NCBI GenBank assembly: GCA_025331565.1
Contig: JAFREQ010000044.1
Span: 1,116,001-1,180,000, forward strand
Direction: 5' to 3'
Length of the DNA stretch: 64,000 nucleotides
Source: Holacanthus passer
Lineage: Eukaryota > Chordata > Actinopteri > Pomacanthidae
Positions 22,536 to 35,300 of the stretch are shown piece by piece. The position numbers were made by a program, and so were the translations under genes. Position 1 is the stretch's first letter. Every line of letters starts with the position of its first letter. Below the pieces are notes generated by a model that was not told the origin of the DNA, did not search any database, and saw only the letters and a list, made by a program, of their open reading frames with translations.

Positions 22536-24216
22536 GGGTGTTTATTTCTATGAACTCTGTTAAACATTGTGTACCAGATGTCTCTAACTCAGCACTCTCA
22601 GACTGAAATGAAGAAAACAAAAATTTAATCATTAGCAGTGTCAGTCATGACAATTTTGAAATCATATTTCAACAGTTAAGTTGCTGCTGTTGGCTGATGT
22701 GACCTTTATCATGAGCCTGTTTTAATTTCAAATAGGCCAGTCAGCACTTTGTGTGTCAATGGGCCCTGCTGGCAACAAGTAGTACTGGTCATAAATTTAG
22801 AGTGCTATTAGGATTCCTATTAATTTATACTGGCTGTGACCTCTCTGAACACTCAGAGCACTGGACAGTCTAGCCAGCAAGTAGCTGCAGGAGAGTACTT
22901 GAATGCCTACAATGGTTTTGGGCTTATATTGAGCCAATTGTCATACCATAACAGTCAGTGTCTCACTGTTACAAGTGCCATTGACTCACTGTTAAGTCCT
23001 CCCATAATCTCAGACAGCAAGTTGTAAGTGGTTTCAGTTTAACATTCTTTTAAGTGATTTGTATTAGCTGAATTTACAGAGTACTTCAGTCCAGATCAGC
23101 CTCTTCTTACATTAAGCAATAGGTTAATGAATAGTTGCAGGAAAAAAATCCTTACATCTTTATAGTAGATCTTACTACTATAGAATTATATATTAAATAC
23201 TGGAGGAACACCAAAACTCTTGTTATTAGCCGAGGATTATAGTTTTAAGACACTATGTGGAAAATATTTTCCAATTACATGGTCCTATAAAATTTGTCAT
23301 GTTCTGGCCTTGCAAGAGAAACGACCTGTTATGTAATGTAAGTGCAAATGACAATAGCAAATCATATTGCTTTCAGCATATGACCTGAATGTACCATTTT
23401 GCCAGCAGTTTAAATATTTGCATGTGTACAATTCTAATACTGTCATTGTCAACCAACAGCATAATGGCTATTGGCCCTCAGCTTGTTGACCTTGGATTCA
23501 GCAATCCTCCAGCTCATGCTGTACTTTCCTGAGCCTGGACATGTGAGTGTTGGCCTGCTTCTCCTGTGAAGTGTTTTGGGTCATACTGATTTATGACTTA
23601 GTTAGAAGACAGTTAATAGTAACATGATGATTACAGCTGTAACTGATCAGTCATATTAATGGTGATAGTGAGTAACATGGTTGAAACTGCTCTCGATTTA
23701 TAAGCTATTGGCAGCTTATCAGAAAGGGCAGTTCATAATATAGGGCGAGGTGCAGCAAGTTTGTAATGATTGTAAAAATGTGTGCCTGTTTCACTTGGAC
23801 TGAGCCTAATAAGAGGGTGATGACTACTATGTAAGGTTTCTTGGACAAGCTGCAGACAGGCTGAGGAGGCTGCAAGTCAACTACATTAATAGTTGAAAAT
23901 AATTAAGATGGTTAAAACATACTGGATTCTCTGCTCACTCTTATTTCCTACCCTCAGCTGAAGCATGGGATGCATAGAGCATTTAAAGCTTTCCAGTAGA
24001 GCTGAGCAGCTGAGCCACTCAGGGGGTCCTTGTTCTGGTCCAGCCAGCTACTGATATTGTACTCCACTGCGCCAGCACATTGAGCCAGGCAGAAGTGAGC
24101 CTCAGCTTTGCCCTTTCCAGGCTTTGGCTTCTCAAAGGCCTTGGTCTTGCCAAGATGCTGATCATGCAGCTTGTTCTTGAAAGTTGTGTCAGAGGCCTCA
24201 GTGAATATGCACTCCA
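22536..24216 (-). pseudogene. Decayed, rearranged third MYH copy (relic)
   Basis: Pieces of a myosin heavy chain gene survive in the expected order, mostly on the - strand. A terminal-exon-like SESAE segment (about 22582-22602) is followed by an AATAAA on the - strand near 22541. An exon 38 relic (about 23465-23562) lost 20 bases, a frameshift. An exon 37 fragment (about 23841-23890) lies in the opposite orientation, with its donor changed from GTAAGT to GCAAGT. An exon 14 (motor) relic (23952-24215) has a 14-base deletion and a broken 5' end. Exons 15-36 and 1-13 are gone. Shared flank words (GTGAAGTGTTT, AAGTCAACTAC, TTTCCAGGCTTTGGC) match copy B better than copy A, so it is most likely an old duplicate of the copy B lineage. 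Confidence 0.85.
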
Positions 24217-27200
24217 GCAGACCACCCAGGACTCTCCAGCAGCTCCAAGAATAACAAATAAAATTGGACTGTGAGATTATGGCATTACAATGAAACCTAG
24301 CACCAGTTTTACAACCAGCCTTCTCTTCTCACACAGAGATACTCCACAATCACAGGCATGGGCAACACTCGATCGTCACTGTAATAGTATTATGATAGAA
24401 AGCACAGCCAGACCAATAGATGGAAATTAGTTGTTGTGTCAGTACAATATATTTCAGGTGATACTACATGAAGGTGATTGAGAGAATGCCAAGAGTGTGC
24501 AAAGCTGTCATCAAAGCAAAAGGTGGCTACTTTGAGGAATCTAAAATATAAAACATATTCTGGTTTGTTTCACACTTTTTTGTGTATTACATAATTCCAT
24601 GTGTGTTCCTTCATAGTTTTGATGTCTTCAGCATTAATCTACAATGTCTAAAAGTCAAGACATGATTTTATAGGCAGTCTATCGATGTATATAGATTTTA
24701 CAGATGCTTAGCAATAACCCTATCCTAATATTAATGCTTTAACTTTAATGGACTCATACCTGTAAGTATTTTCTATGCCAGTAATGTTCACAGGTTACTT
24801 AACACTAAATGACAAGAGTGCAGAGAATGGTTTGTGAAGTATTTCTTCCACTAAATGCAAACATCTATGTAAAAATCAGATCTCAGTTGACACACTTTCT
24901 TATAGGCTGTCATGTTTGATTCATTTTAAAGTCTTAATGTTGGAGTTGCATCAGAATGTCACTGGTGTATAGTTGCAGGGTACATGTGATGAATAAAAAA
25001 AAACAGTCTCTGGTCAGACTCTGTTGACTTAAATTAATGTATTTATTATAGTAATGGCACAAGGAAGGAGACATCCACATATCAATATACAATATAGTGC
25101 AGCTTCATAACAGTTATTCCACCAGCCTGGATATACCCACCAAACAAGGTCATAAAGAGAACCGTGTCAAAGTCTTTTTATCTATCTTATCTTCTCTAAA
25201 CACCAAAAAGCCAGTCAGAACCAGTTACCAACAAGCAAATCTCAAGACAGTTAGACACCCCAAGCTCTGTACTTTCTCTCACACAAAGATTGCAATGCCC
25301 CAGGTTTTTAAAAGATGTGCTGAACCTTTTTCTTATTGTAATTTAAGACACCTTGCTTTTGGCCTTGAGTATTACTCGCTGCAGCTCACCCCTGAAAATC
25401 TGCTGTTTTCAGTGCTGATAGCATGTCCATGGCCTCTTTTCACCATAATTAACTACACATAATGATGTTGTGTCAGCTCCATGTAACCAGGTTTGGACCC
25501 AATCAACACTAAGTGAAAGCACATGAGATGATCTGAATGGAACTGGGAACGGATTCAGGTGGGTGGGGAAGATCAGGTGAGGGGGAATAACAGGAACACA
25601 GGGGTTACTGCAGGACAGGAGGGAGTGGCAAGATCTGAAATGACAGGAGAGTTAGTGTATATGACGATGAAGAGAGCAGACGGAAAAATTGGACCTAGAA
25701 TTAGGCTGACAAGGTTCTGTCTTCTCAGAAGTTTATTTTGAGGTGTGCTTGTTGCTTACGCAGGTTTGATCATATTCAATGCAACATATGACAGAGAAGA
25801 TTGCTTTGGGTCTTTGCTACATTGGACATGACCTTAATTGATGTTTTCGTACTGCTTACAGGTTTTTTATGGTGGGTGAAATAGTATGAATTAACTGGCT
25901 TGTATCGGTTACAGGGCATCAGTGACAAACACCTGTCAGTGTAGAAATTATTCCTCCTGCATTCCTCCTGGCTCTCTACCTTTGAGTGTGTATTGATGTG
26001 TTGTTATACTAGTAAAAGTTCACTAGAGGCTATTTGCGGAGTTGACCCACGCCAGTCATCTTAGAAAGTAAAGGCACTGTTAAGCTTTTCTCATCAGAGA
26101 AGAGCTGTTAGGAGACCACGACAAGTCCTTGGTAATATGATGATACTAGTCCGGAGGAAATTAAAGCCCGAAACCTGTTTTGCATTATCTCTATTGATGT
26201 AGGTTTCTTGAAAACAAGGAATCAGTTCTTTTCTCTGCGTTGAAGGTTGCTGGGTTAATAGAAGAACACAACACAATATTGGGTTCTATACATCCACTCT
26301 GACTGAATAGCATAAAAAACACAGGGATTTCACTAAACAAAAAAGAGCATCTTGATAGAGATCTTGATAGAGTCCACTACGATTACGCCACTATCATTGT
26401 TTTCTAAGACATTATACTTTTTAAACAGAGTGAAAAATATGTAATATTTCTAGGATTAGAATTTCCATTTAATATGATCTGTATTTGTTTGAACTATGGA
26501 AATAAATCAACGAAAAATGTAGCGAAAATGCAAACTTCTTTTATTTAGATCTAGGACCTTGTTGCTTTATTTTGACAATTATGGAAAATAGAAAACTATC
26601 TAAGCTCCTATTATTTTTTAAATTTATTTTTTTTAACTGGTTGTACACATCACGATAAATCACTTGGTGAACCGGTTGAGGGTTGACATACAGCATATGG
26701 CTCTCCCAAGTGCTATGAAACAATATCAGATTTTACAATTGGCATGTGTAAATTATCTGATGACAGCACATATTTTCCGAGATGGTAAGGTGATATAGCC
26801 TGATCAAAAGTGGAAAGGCATTTGAAGGTCTGGTCTCATTTGTCAGAATAAATCCACATGAGAGACTTCTAGAGTCTCCAATGATACCTCTAGTAAGATG
26901 CTTTATGTCTCCCTGGCTGTATAGTTTAGCAAGTAATGCCTGACTTCTTTGCATTGCTGATTCTGTTATATGTACAGCCACTGACTTAGCATATGTTACG
27001 TTCTTAAGGTAACCAGTCTATGCATGTCATTCTGTGAAAACAGGGTGTGTAGTTTGCTTTGTTCTTACGGTTGCTAACAGGTAATGTTATAGCATTTGGT
27101 AGTTCAGTAGTTCCATTATTTCAAAGATGATTTTCCTAAATTGATATCAACTGTTCAGTATTGCTTCTTCTCAGAAACATCTCTCATGCTGACACTGATA

Positions 27201-27480
27201 CTGAATTGGACCGAATTAGTATTAGTATTAGTATTTTTTGGTGAAAACAGGTTTTCTGAAAATCTGTAAGTCAAGAGTGATACTAGAGTGTATATAACAT
27301 TGAAAGGGAGATTAAACACATACATGGCTGACATGACACAGAATGTCTATCTTCCATTGTAACTGTGTAAGTATATTGCAAGCAAATCTCATATGGTATA
27401 AGAACTGAACTGGTATGAGCATTAGTCTAACAGAACAAATACAGAGCAAGTGGTATCGAGCAATATGTATGATGTTTTAC
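24217..27480. other. Spacer between the MYH relic and copy B, no gene supported
   Basis: Open frames such as 25097-25462 (+, 121 codons) and 26733-26981 (-) lack family resemblance and splice context. No convincing last coding exon for copy B is found in 26500-27480. Possible acceptors on the - strand near 27257 and 27407 lead into sequence unlike an MYH tail. Short (ATTAGT)n sequence occurs near 27218-27235. Confidence 0.5.
24940..24980. promoter_or_regulatory. Remnant of the MYH upstream element beside the relic
   Basis: TTGGAGTTGCATCAGAATGT followed by CACTGGTGTATAGTTGCAGG lines up with the start of the element at 19105 and 38412. It sits about 0.7 kb upstream of the remaining relic exon. 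That agrees with the relic once having been a full gene with its own upstream region. Confidence 0.55.
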
Positions 27481-30400
27481 CTTTCCAACATCACGGCTCT
27501 TGGCTCTCAGCTTGTTGACCTGGGACTCAGCAATGTCAGCACGCTCCTGAGCTTCCTCCAGCTCATGCTGGACCTTCCTGAACCTGGACATGTGAGTGTT
27601 GGCCTGCTCCTCCTGTGAAGTGTTTGGATTAATGTAGATATTTGTTTAGTTGTCAAGATGTAACAGTTAGTGATATATTATTAATTCAACTTAAATGATT
27701 GCTCATATGAAGGTAGTTGACTTACAGCCTCCTCAGCCTGTCTCTTGTAAGCCTTGACTTTGAGCTGCAGCTTGTCCACCAGATCCTGAAGTCTCACTAC
27801 ATTCTTCTTGTCCTCCTCAGTCTACGCAGACAAAGAATTGTAAGTAAAAGAGAATAGAAACATCAAAGTACTGTGTTTTTAGTGAAATCAGTTACCTGGT
27901 AGGTCAGCTCCTTCACTCTCCTCTCATATTTGCGGACTCCTTTAACAGCATCAGCTCCACGTCTCTGCTCGGCTTCAACTTCAGATTCCAGCTCACGCAC
28001 CTATAATGTGATAAATAATACATGAGTAAAAACATTTTAGTGCAAGACATAAAGCAGCATAAGTAAAGTTGCAAAAGTATTATACTCAGTAAAAGTCTTG
28101 TGTAACATTCTCCAAAAAAGTTCATACCCTGGACTCCAGTTTCTGGAGCTGCTTCTTGCCACCCTTCATGGCGAGGTTCTCAGCCTCATCCAGACGGTGC
28201 TGCAGGTCCTTGACAGTGACCTCCAGGTTCTTCTTCATCCTCTCCAGGTGAGCACTGGTGTCCTGCTCCTTCTTCAGCTCCTCAGCCATCATGGCAGCCT
28301 TAAATGATAATTAGTTTCTAATTCATTCACAATTTTTAACAAATTATTTTTTGTGCATGAAAAAGTAGAACTGAAATTAACATTTGAATTAAGCTATAAA
28401 CTCACATCAGTGATAGCCTTTTTGGCTTTCTCCTCAGCATTTCTTGCTTCCTGAACTGAATCATCCACCTCACCCTGAACCTGGACAAGGTCAGACTCCA
28501 GCTTCTTCTTGGTGTTCAGAAGACTGGTGTTCTGAATGTTAAAGAAAAAACATGTTTAATATGATATTTAGAATGTATTTTGAAAATATCCGTTTATTGT
28601 AGTCAATGAAAACAAACCTGGGAGTGAAGCAGTGTCACACGCTCACTAGCATCAACCAACTCCTGCTCAGCCACTTTGCGTCCTCTCTCGGTCTGCTCCA
28701 GAGCAACTCTCAGCTCATCAATCTCAGCCACCATCAGGCCATTTCTGCGCTCCACCATGGCGACCTGCTCCTTCATGTCTTCCAGTCCTCTGACAGCGTC
28801 ATCAAGGTGCAGTTGAGCATCCTGACATCAAGAGAAAAAACCATTGACATATCTGTCCTCTTTTTATTGCCTTTTACCTAAATAATATTGTAAACCTTAC
28901 CTTGAGCTGTCCCTGGACATTCCTCAGTTGTTTCTGGGCCTCAGCAGCCTGCCTGTTGGCATGGCTCAGCTGAATCTCCATCTCATTCAGGTCTCCCTCC
29001 ATCTTCTTCTTCACTCTCAGGGCATCATTCCTGCTCCTGACCTCAGCATCAAGAGTGCTCTGCATGGAGTCAATCACTCTCTGGCTGTTCCTCTTGATTT
29101 GCTCCATCTCCTCATCCTTCTCTGCCAGCTTCCTGTCAACCTCACCTTTGATCTGGTTGAGCTCAAGCTGAACACGGAGAATCTTGGCCTCCTCATGCTC
29201 CAGTGTACCCTTTAAATTACAAACAGTAAATTATAAAGTTACTTTTTGATTTGAAAAAACAATTGAATTCATTATTGATATTGATATTTCAATGTACCAA
29301 ACTAAACTTATTTTGAAGATCAGTGGAATACATAAACGTTACATCCAACACCTTCTATCATTGCGAGGGAACAAGTTTGATTAGCCCAACTCAAGAACAG
29401 TCTGGTCGCTAGATTTTTACCTCAGCTTCCTCCAGTGCTGACTGAATTTCAGCCTTCTCAGTCTCCACAGTCTTCTTGGATTTCTCCAGCTCATGGATGC
29501 TTTTTCCAGTCTCACCAATCTGTTCAGTCAGGTCTGAGATCTCCTCTACAGGAAACACAATGCTAAAATAAAAAATTTACACTTCTAAGAGCATATAATC
29601 ATATTATTTTCTCTATATAAGTATAAAAGTTCACATACGCTGCAGGTTCTTGTTCTCTCTCTTCAAGGTCTCCAGCTGATCCAGAGCCTCCTCATAAGAG
29701 TTCTTCATCTTGAACAGTTCAGTGCTGAGAGAGCGAGCCTCCTTCTGAGCTCCTTCCAGCTCTGCCTGGCCCTCCTCATACTTCTGTTTCCACTCGGCGA
29801 GGACCTACAATTGTACAGATAAATAACAATGATTACTTACTAAGATATTTTTGTTTCACTGGGATCAGTGTGGTCTTGATTTCCTGTTACTTTATCAAAG
29901 TTCCTCTGCTTCTTGTCAAGGTTGGCAGCCAGAGCATTAGCTCTCTCCACGTCAATCATGAGGTCCTCCACTTCACCCTGCAGCCTCTGCTTGGTCTTCT
30001 CCAAAGAGGCGCACTTGGAGTTCACAGCCTCAATGGATTCCTCAGCATCCTGCAGGCGCTGGGCAAGCTTTTTCCTGTAGTGAATACGAATTTGCTTGTG
30101 CTTAATTGAACAATAAGTTAGCAAAAATGAAAAAGTAGAAAGCGTTATTTACATACTTGGCCTCCTCCAGCTCCTCTGTGCGCTGGATAGCATCAGTCTC
30201 ATATTTAGATCTCCATTGAGCCACCTCGCTGTTGGCCTTGGACATTCCTCGCTGCAGCTCAGCCTTGGCCTCCTGCTCCTCCTCATACTGCTCTCTGAGC
30301 AGATCACAATCATGGCGGGATGATTGAACAGCATGGGCCAGGGCATTCTTGGCCTGTCAAACACGACAAGATATTAGTAACTATGAAGCAGACAAAGAAA

Positions 30401-32370
30401 ATGTAAATAGGTAGTTTTCCAAGCTGAAACATGTTGATCATCTTCTTTTGCATCGTAAACATGTAAACTTTTCATACCTTAACTTCCTCCTCAACGTGCC
30501 TCTTCAGCTCCTCAATCTGCTGAGTGAAAGCTTGCTTGCCCCTGGTCAGCTGGGAAACAAGAGCTTCCTTCTCCTCAAGTTGGCGGGAATACTCACCTGA
30601 ATGACAATGCACAAATGTGGTTTTTATTCACCAAAATTATCTTTACTGGTTTTCATTACAATTCTTTTACAGGTGACTCACCATTCTCAGTCTGCAGTCT
30701 GGCCTTCTGTGCATTAATGTCATTCAGCTGGCGAACATTCTCATCATTTTTGGCTTTGAGTTCACTCAACTGGTCCTCAATAGTTCTGCACATTTTCTCC
30801 AAGTTGCCCTATAAGCAACAAAGCATGATGTATGTTATTCCAAGTTTAAAGCTACTGCCATATTTATTAATGACAGTTCATGTTTCTGAGAAAATCCCTC
30901 ACTTATAAACAAGCCACTCACCTTTGCTTTAGCAACAGCCTCCATGTTGCTGGAGAGGTCATCAATCTCCATCTTGTACTCGCTCTTCTCCTTCTCCAGC
31001 TTCTGCTTGACACGCTGGAGGTTGTCGATCTGCTCTCCCAGCTCTGCAACACTGTCGGCCTGCTTCTTGCGGAGAGCTGCGGCGGTAGCTTCGTGCTGCA
31101 GGGTCGACTCTTCCAGGTCACGACGCAGCTTCTGGAACTCAGCTTCACGCTTCTTGTTCATCTCAATCTGAGCAGCTGTTGCTCCACCAGCTTCCTCAAG
31201 CCTCTCACTGATCTCCTCGAGCTCCCTGGAGAGGTCAGCCCTCTGCTTCTCAACCTTGGCCCGAGCAGCCCTCTCAGCCTCAATCTCTTCTTCCAGCTCC
31301 TCAATACGAGCCTAGATTAGATGATAGCAATATGAAGAAAGCTTAGTAACTTGAGCATGATGTTTTTGATTCACTGACTTTAGTACTCATAATCAGTATA
31401 TTACCTGGAGCTCCTTGATCTTCTTCTGAAGCTGAGCACCAAGAGACTGTTCATCCTCAATCTTGCTGAGGAGCTGGCTGGTCTCAAAGTCCTTCCTTGA
31501 TGAGGATACCACAAAAGCTTTCAGTGTCACAGTTTGTATTGTTGCTGCAACGTTGAGATGCTGAAAAAAAGATTAATAACCCAACACAAACCAAAAACTT
31601 ACTTCTTGATTTTCTCGTCAGCTTGCTGTTTGTCGTTCTCCAGATCCATTATGGATTCCTGGGCCAGTTTCAGATCTCCCTCAAGCTTCCTCTTGGCTCT
31701 CTCAAGGTCCATGCGGAGCTTCTTCTCTTGCTCCAGTGATCCTTCAAGCTATCACATGATAGTTAATAAACGTTGACTCGTTTAAAAGACAGATACATCA
31801 ATACCAAGAAACACAAGCAACTTGACAACAGAAACACACTGTCAAAACACTTGTTTTCTTACATCGTCCACTTGCTGTTCCAGCTTTGTCTTGGCCTTGG
31901 TCAGAGTGTTGACTTTGTCTTCCTCTGCCTGGAGATCATCAAGTGTTTGCTGGTGGGCCTCTTGGAGGGCTTTCTTCTCCTTGGTTAACTTGGCAATAGA
32001 CTCATCTTGAGATGCCATCTCCTCTGTCAGGTTTTTCACCTGAAATTATGTGAAAGGTGTATTATTTTCATCTATCATATGGAAGTAGTGTATGTTTAAA
32101 AGAAAGTAGGTTTAAAATAATTTGAACCTTGTTTTCTGTGGCATGTTTCTCCTTCTCCACTTTAGCCAAGGTGAGCTCCAAGTCATCAATGTCTTTCTTC
32201 AGCTCAGAGCATTCATCCTCCAGCTTCCTCTTCTTGGCAGTCAGCTCAGCATTGATTTCCTCTTCATCCTCTAGTCTCTCACTTGTCTCCTTGAGTTTGG
32301 CCTCGAGCTGGATTTTGCTCTTAATGAGCCCTTCACACCTTTCCTCAGCATCAGAGAGGTTCTCAGTTTC
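27481..32370 (-). other. Copy B exon map, coiled-coil rod (equivalents of exons 21-38)
   Basis: Exons in transcript order: 32128-32370, 31863-32039, 31603-31748, 31405-31495, 30922-31311, 30682-30808, 30478-30596, 30157-30353, 29891-30074, 29639-29804, 29421-29545, 28901-29209, 28618-28821, 28406-28531, 28128-28298, 27896-28000, 27726-27821, 27481-27612. All donors are GT, including the last (KSRDVGK|GTAAAA), which has no identified partner. Confidence 0.9.
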
Positions 32371-35300
32371 CTATTTTTTAGACATACATGTGGCAGTAAA
32401 TACACTACATTTTAGATTAAATATAATAACGGAAGTGTATCATGAACATATCTATATTTATGGTATATATATTATAGTTCACTTACCGCTGCCACTTGGA
32501 GTTGCAGGTCATTCTTTTCCTGCAGCAGGGAAACCATCTTCTCCTCCAGTTCCTTCTTCTTGGCCAGGGCAGTAGCCAGGTCTGATTGCATCTTATCATA
32601 GTTCTCCTTCATCTGCTGCAACTCCTTCTCAGTCTCAGCACTCTTCAGAAGAGGTTTGATCTTGAAGTACAGTTTCAGCCATGGCCAGTTCTTCACATTC
32701 ATGAATGAACGGATGTTGTACTGGATTGAATAGATTGATTCTCTGGAAATGAGGTATTTAATATCACTTTAACAACAATGGGGTTTTTTTTTTTTTTAGA
32801 ACTGGAGGATTACAATAAAATATCTTTACACTATGTAAATGGACAATAAAGTTCACTGTAGTTTATGATAATCCTACCTCCTCTCCATCATCTTAACAAA
32901 CTCCTTCCTCATGACATATCCTCTGCAGAGAGCCTGAGTCATGGTCACCAGTGTAGCCAGTTTCTCATCTCTCATCTCCTCCAGGGTACCCAGCAGACCG
33001 GCTTTGAAGAACACCTGTGTTGTCAAATAAAGCAAATTAGTATTCAGCATGCATGGATACAACAGGATGACAAAATCTGCTAATATTATCTACAAGGATG
33101 TACCTTTGTGTGTCCAAACTTGTACTGAGTGTGGTCCACATCAATGGAGCCCAACAGCTTCTCTGAAGCTTTCTTGTTGTCAATGAACTGTCCCTCAGGG
33201 ATGACACTGGCATTCAATACTTTGTATCTGCAAGAGAAAATGGTGCTGTTACATAAAATTACCTCCCATTTCCCTGGTGTTTTACATCATAATAACTCTG
33301 AAATGAACTTGAACCACTTCAAGTGACAAGTCACCTCTGCTTGAAGTCACCGTAGAGGATTCTGCTGGGGAAGCCCTTTCTGCAGATTCTGATGCCTTCC
33401 AGCACACCGTTACACCTCAGCTGGTGGATGACCAAGAAGTTCTCCATAAGACCTGTACAATGCAAACTTAATGTATTAAAATATTTCTTCAGATGATCGT
33501 GTCACACATTGTGCACAAAACTGGGTTATGTGCCTCTTACCTGGGGTCTTTGATTCATTGGGAATCAGGCAGCGCACAAAATGAGGGTGAGTGCTCCTCA
33601 AGTTGGTCATCAGCTTGCCCAAGTTCTCCTGTGGATCAGCATTATAAGATAATAAGTGATCTGTGTTTTAAGATTAAGTTTTTAATTGGTCAAACATATA
33701 AATGAATACATACCCTGAAAAGAGCAGACACAGTCTGGAAGGAGCCACCCTTCTTCTTACCACCACCCTTCTTACCACCACCAGCCTCTGTTTTGTAAAA
33801 CATCAAATTTGTATTAGTGATACTGAATAAATAATGTAGATGTGTACTACCTTGAAATGATTTTTTTGAATCACATGAAAATTGATTTTGTAAGATCAGT
33901 TATAAGGCCCATCTGGAAAGAACCACCCTTCTTTCCACCAGATTACAAAACTGCACTGCTGCCATTACAAGAACTGCAGTTTTTTCCAAATAAGTTGTAA
34001 CAGTGCCACTGAATCATTGCCTTTGTTTCTGCTCAAACTTATCTCTTGTAACATAAACAGAATACCAATTAGTACTGAACAATCCTCACTCTTATTTCTT
34101 ACCCTCAGTTCCAGCATGGGCTGCATACAGCATGGACAGCAGTTTGTTTGCAGACTTCTGGTAGAGCTGAACAACTGAGTCATTCAGGGGGTCCTTGTTC
34201 TTGTCCAGCCAGCCAGTGATGTTGTAGTCCACTGTGCCAGCATAGTGCACCAGGGCAAAGTGAGCCTCAGCCTTGCCCTTTCCAGGCTTTGGCTTCTCAA
34301 AGGCCTTGGTCTTGCCAAGATGCTGATCATGCAGCTTGTTCTTGAAAGTTGTGTCAGAGGCCTTGGGGAACATGCACTCCTCTTCAAGGATGGAGAAGAT
34401 GCCCATTGGCTGAAGGGAAATGTGGTCACATTTAAACAAAGGTAGTCAGAAAACAAGAATTCACTACTACCACTCGGACTTGTCTTACCTTCTCAATAAG
34501 CTCAATGCAGGCAGCCAAGTCCATACCAAAGTCGATGAACTCCCAGTCAATGCCTTCTTTCTTGTACTCCTCTTGCTCCAGGACAAACATGTGGTGGTTG
34601 AAGAACTGTTGCAGTTTCTCATTGGTGAAGTTGATGCAGAGTTGCTCCAGGCTGTTGAACTGCAGTATACAGATAGACAATCAGTTCATTTGGCATGCAG
34701 TGTTTATATATCATCAATACTGGTGTGTTTCTATCTACTCACATCAAAGATCTCAAATCCAGCAATATCCAGCACTCCAATGAAGAACTGTCTTGGCTGC
34801 TTTGTGTCCAGCATCTCATTGATACGGATGACCATCCACAAGAACATTTTCTCATAGATAGACTTGCACAGAGCGCTGACGGAATTGTTGACCTAGAAAT
34901 AATGATTTTAAAAGTGGGGATTTCTCAGAATAATATTTACATGTCAACATGCAAATATTTCATAAATTTTTCCAAACATCAACTTTTTATTACCTGTGGC
35001 ACGGTCTGACCTTTGGTCACCATCTCGTTTCCGACTTTGACTCTTGGGTAGCACAGAGCTTTCAGCATATCAGCTGAGTTCAGGCCCAGGAGGTAGGCGA
35101 TTTTATCAGCCACTGATGGAGAGGAACATAAAATGTACTAAATACACATCAACTTGTGTAGTATTTTACACACCAGACACCAACTTGGCATGATGAAAAT
35201 GTATTATTTTAGCAATTACCTTCAGTGCCATCAGGTTCAGCCTGCTCCTCACGCTGCTTCTGTTTGAATTTCATGTTGCCATGATGCATCACAGCTCCAG

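Noticed and set aside
22582..22602. Terminal exon as part of an intact third MYH gene
   Set aside because: Neighbouring exons are deleted, frameshifted or inverted, so the unit cannot code for a myosin.
25097..25462. 121-codon + strand open frame between the relic and copy B
   Set aside because: No family resemblance, promoter or splice context; frames of this length can occur by chance in this window.
32129..32575. 148-codon + strand open frame, Ser/Leu-rich
   Set aside because: Antisense to copy B exons 21 and 20; no independent motif or splice context.
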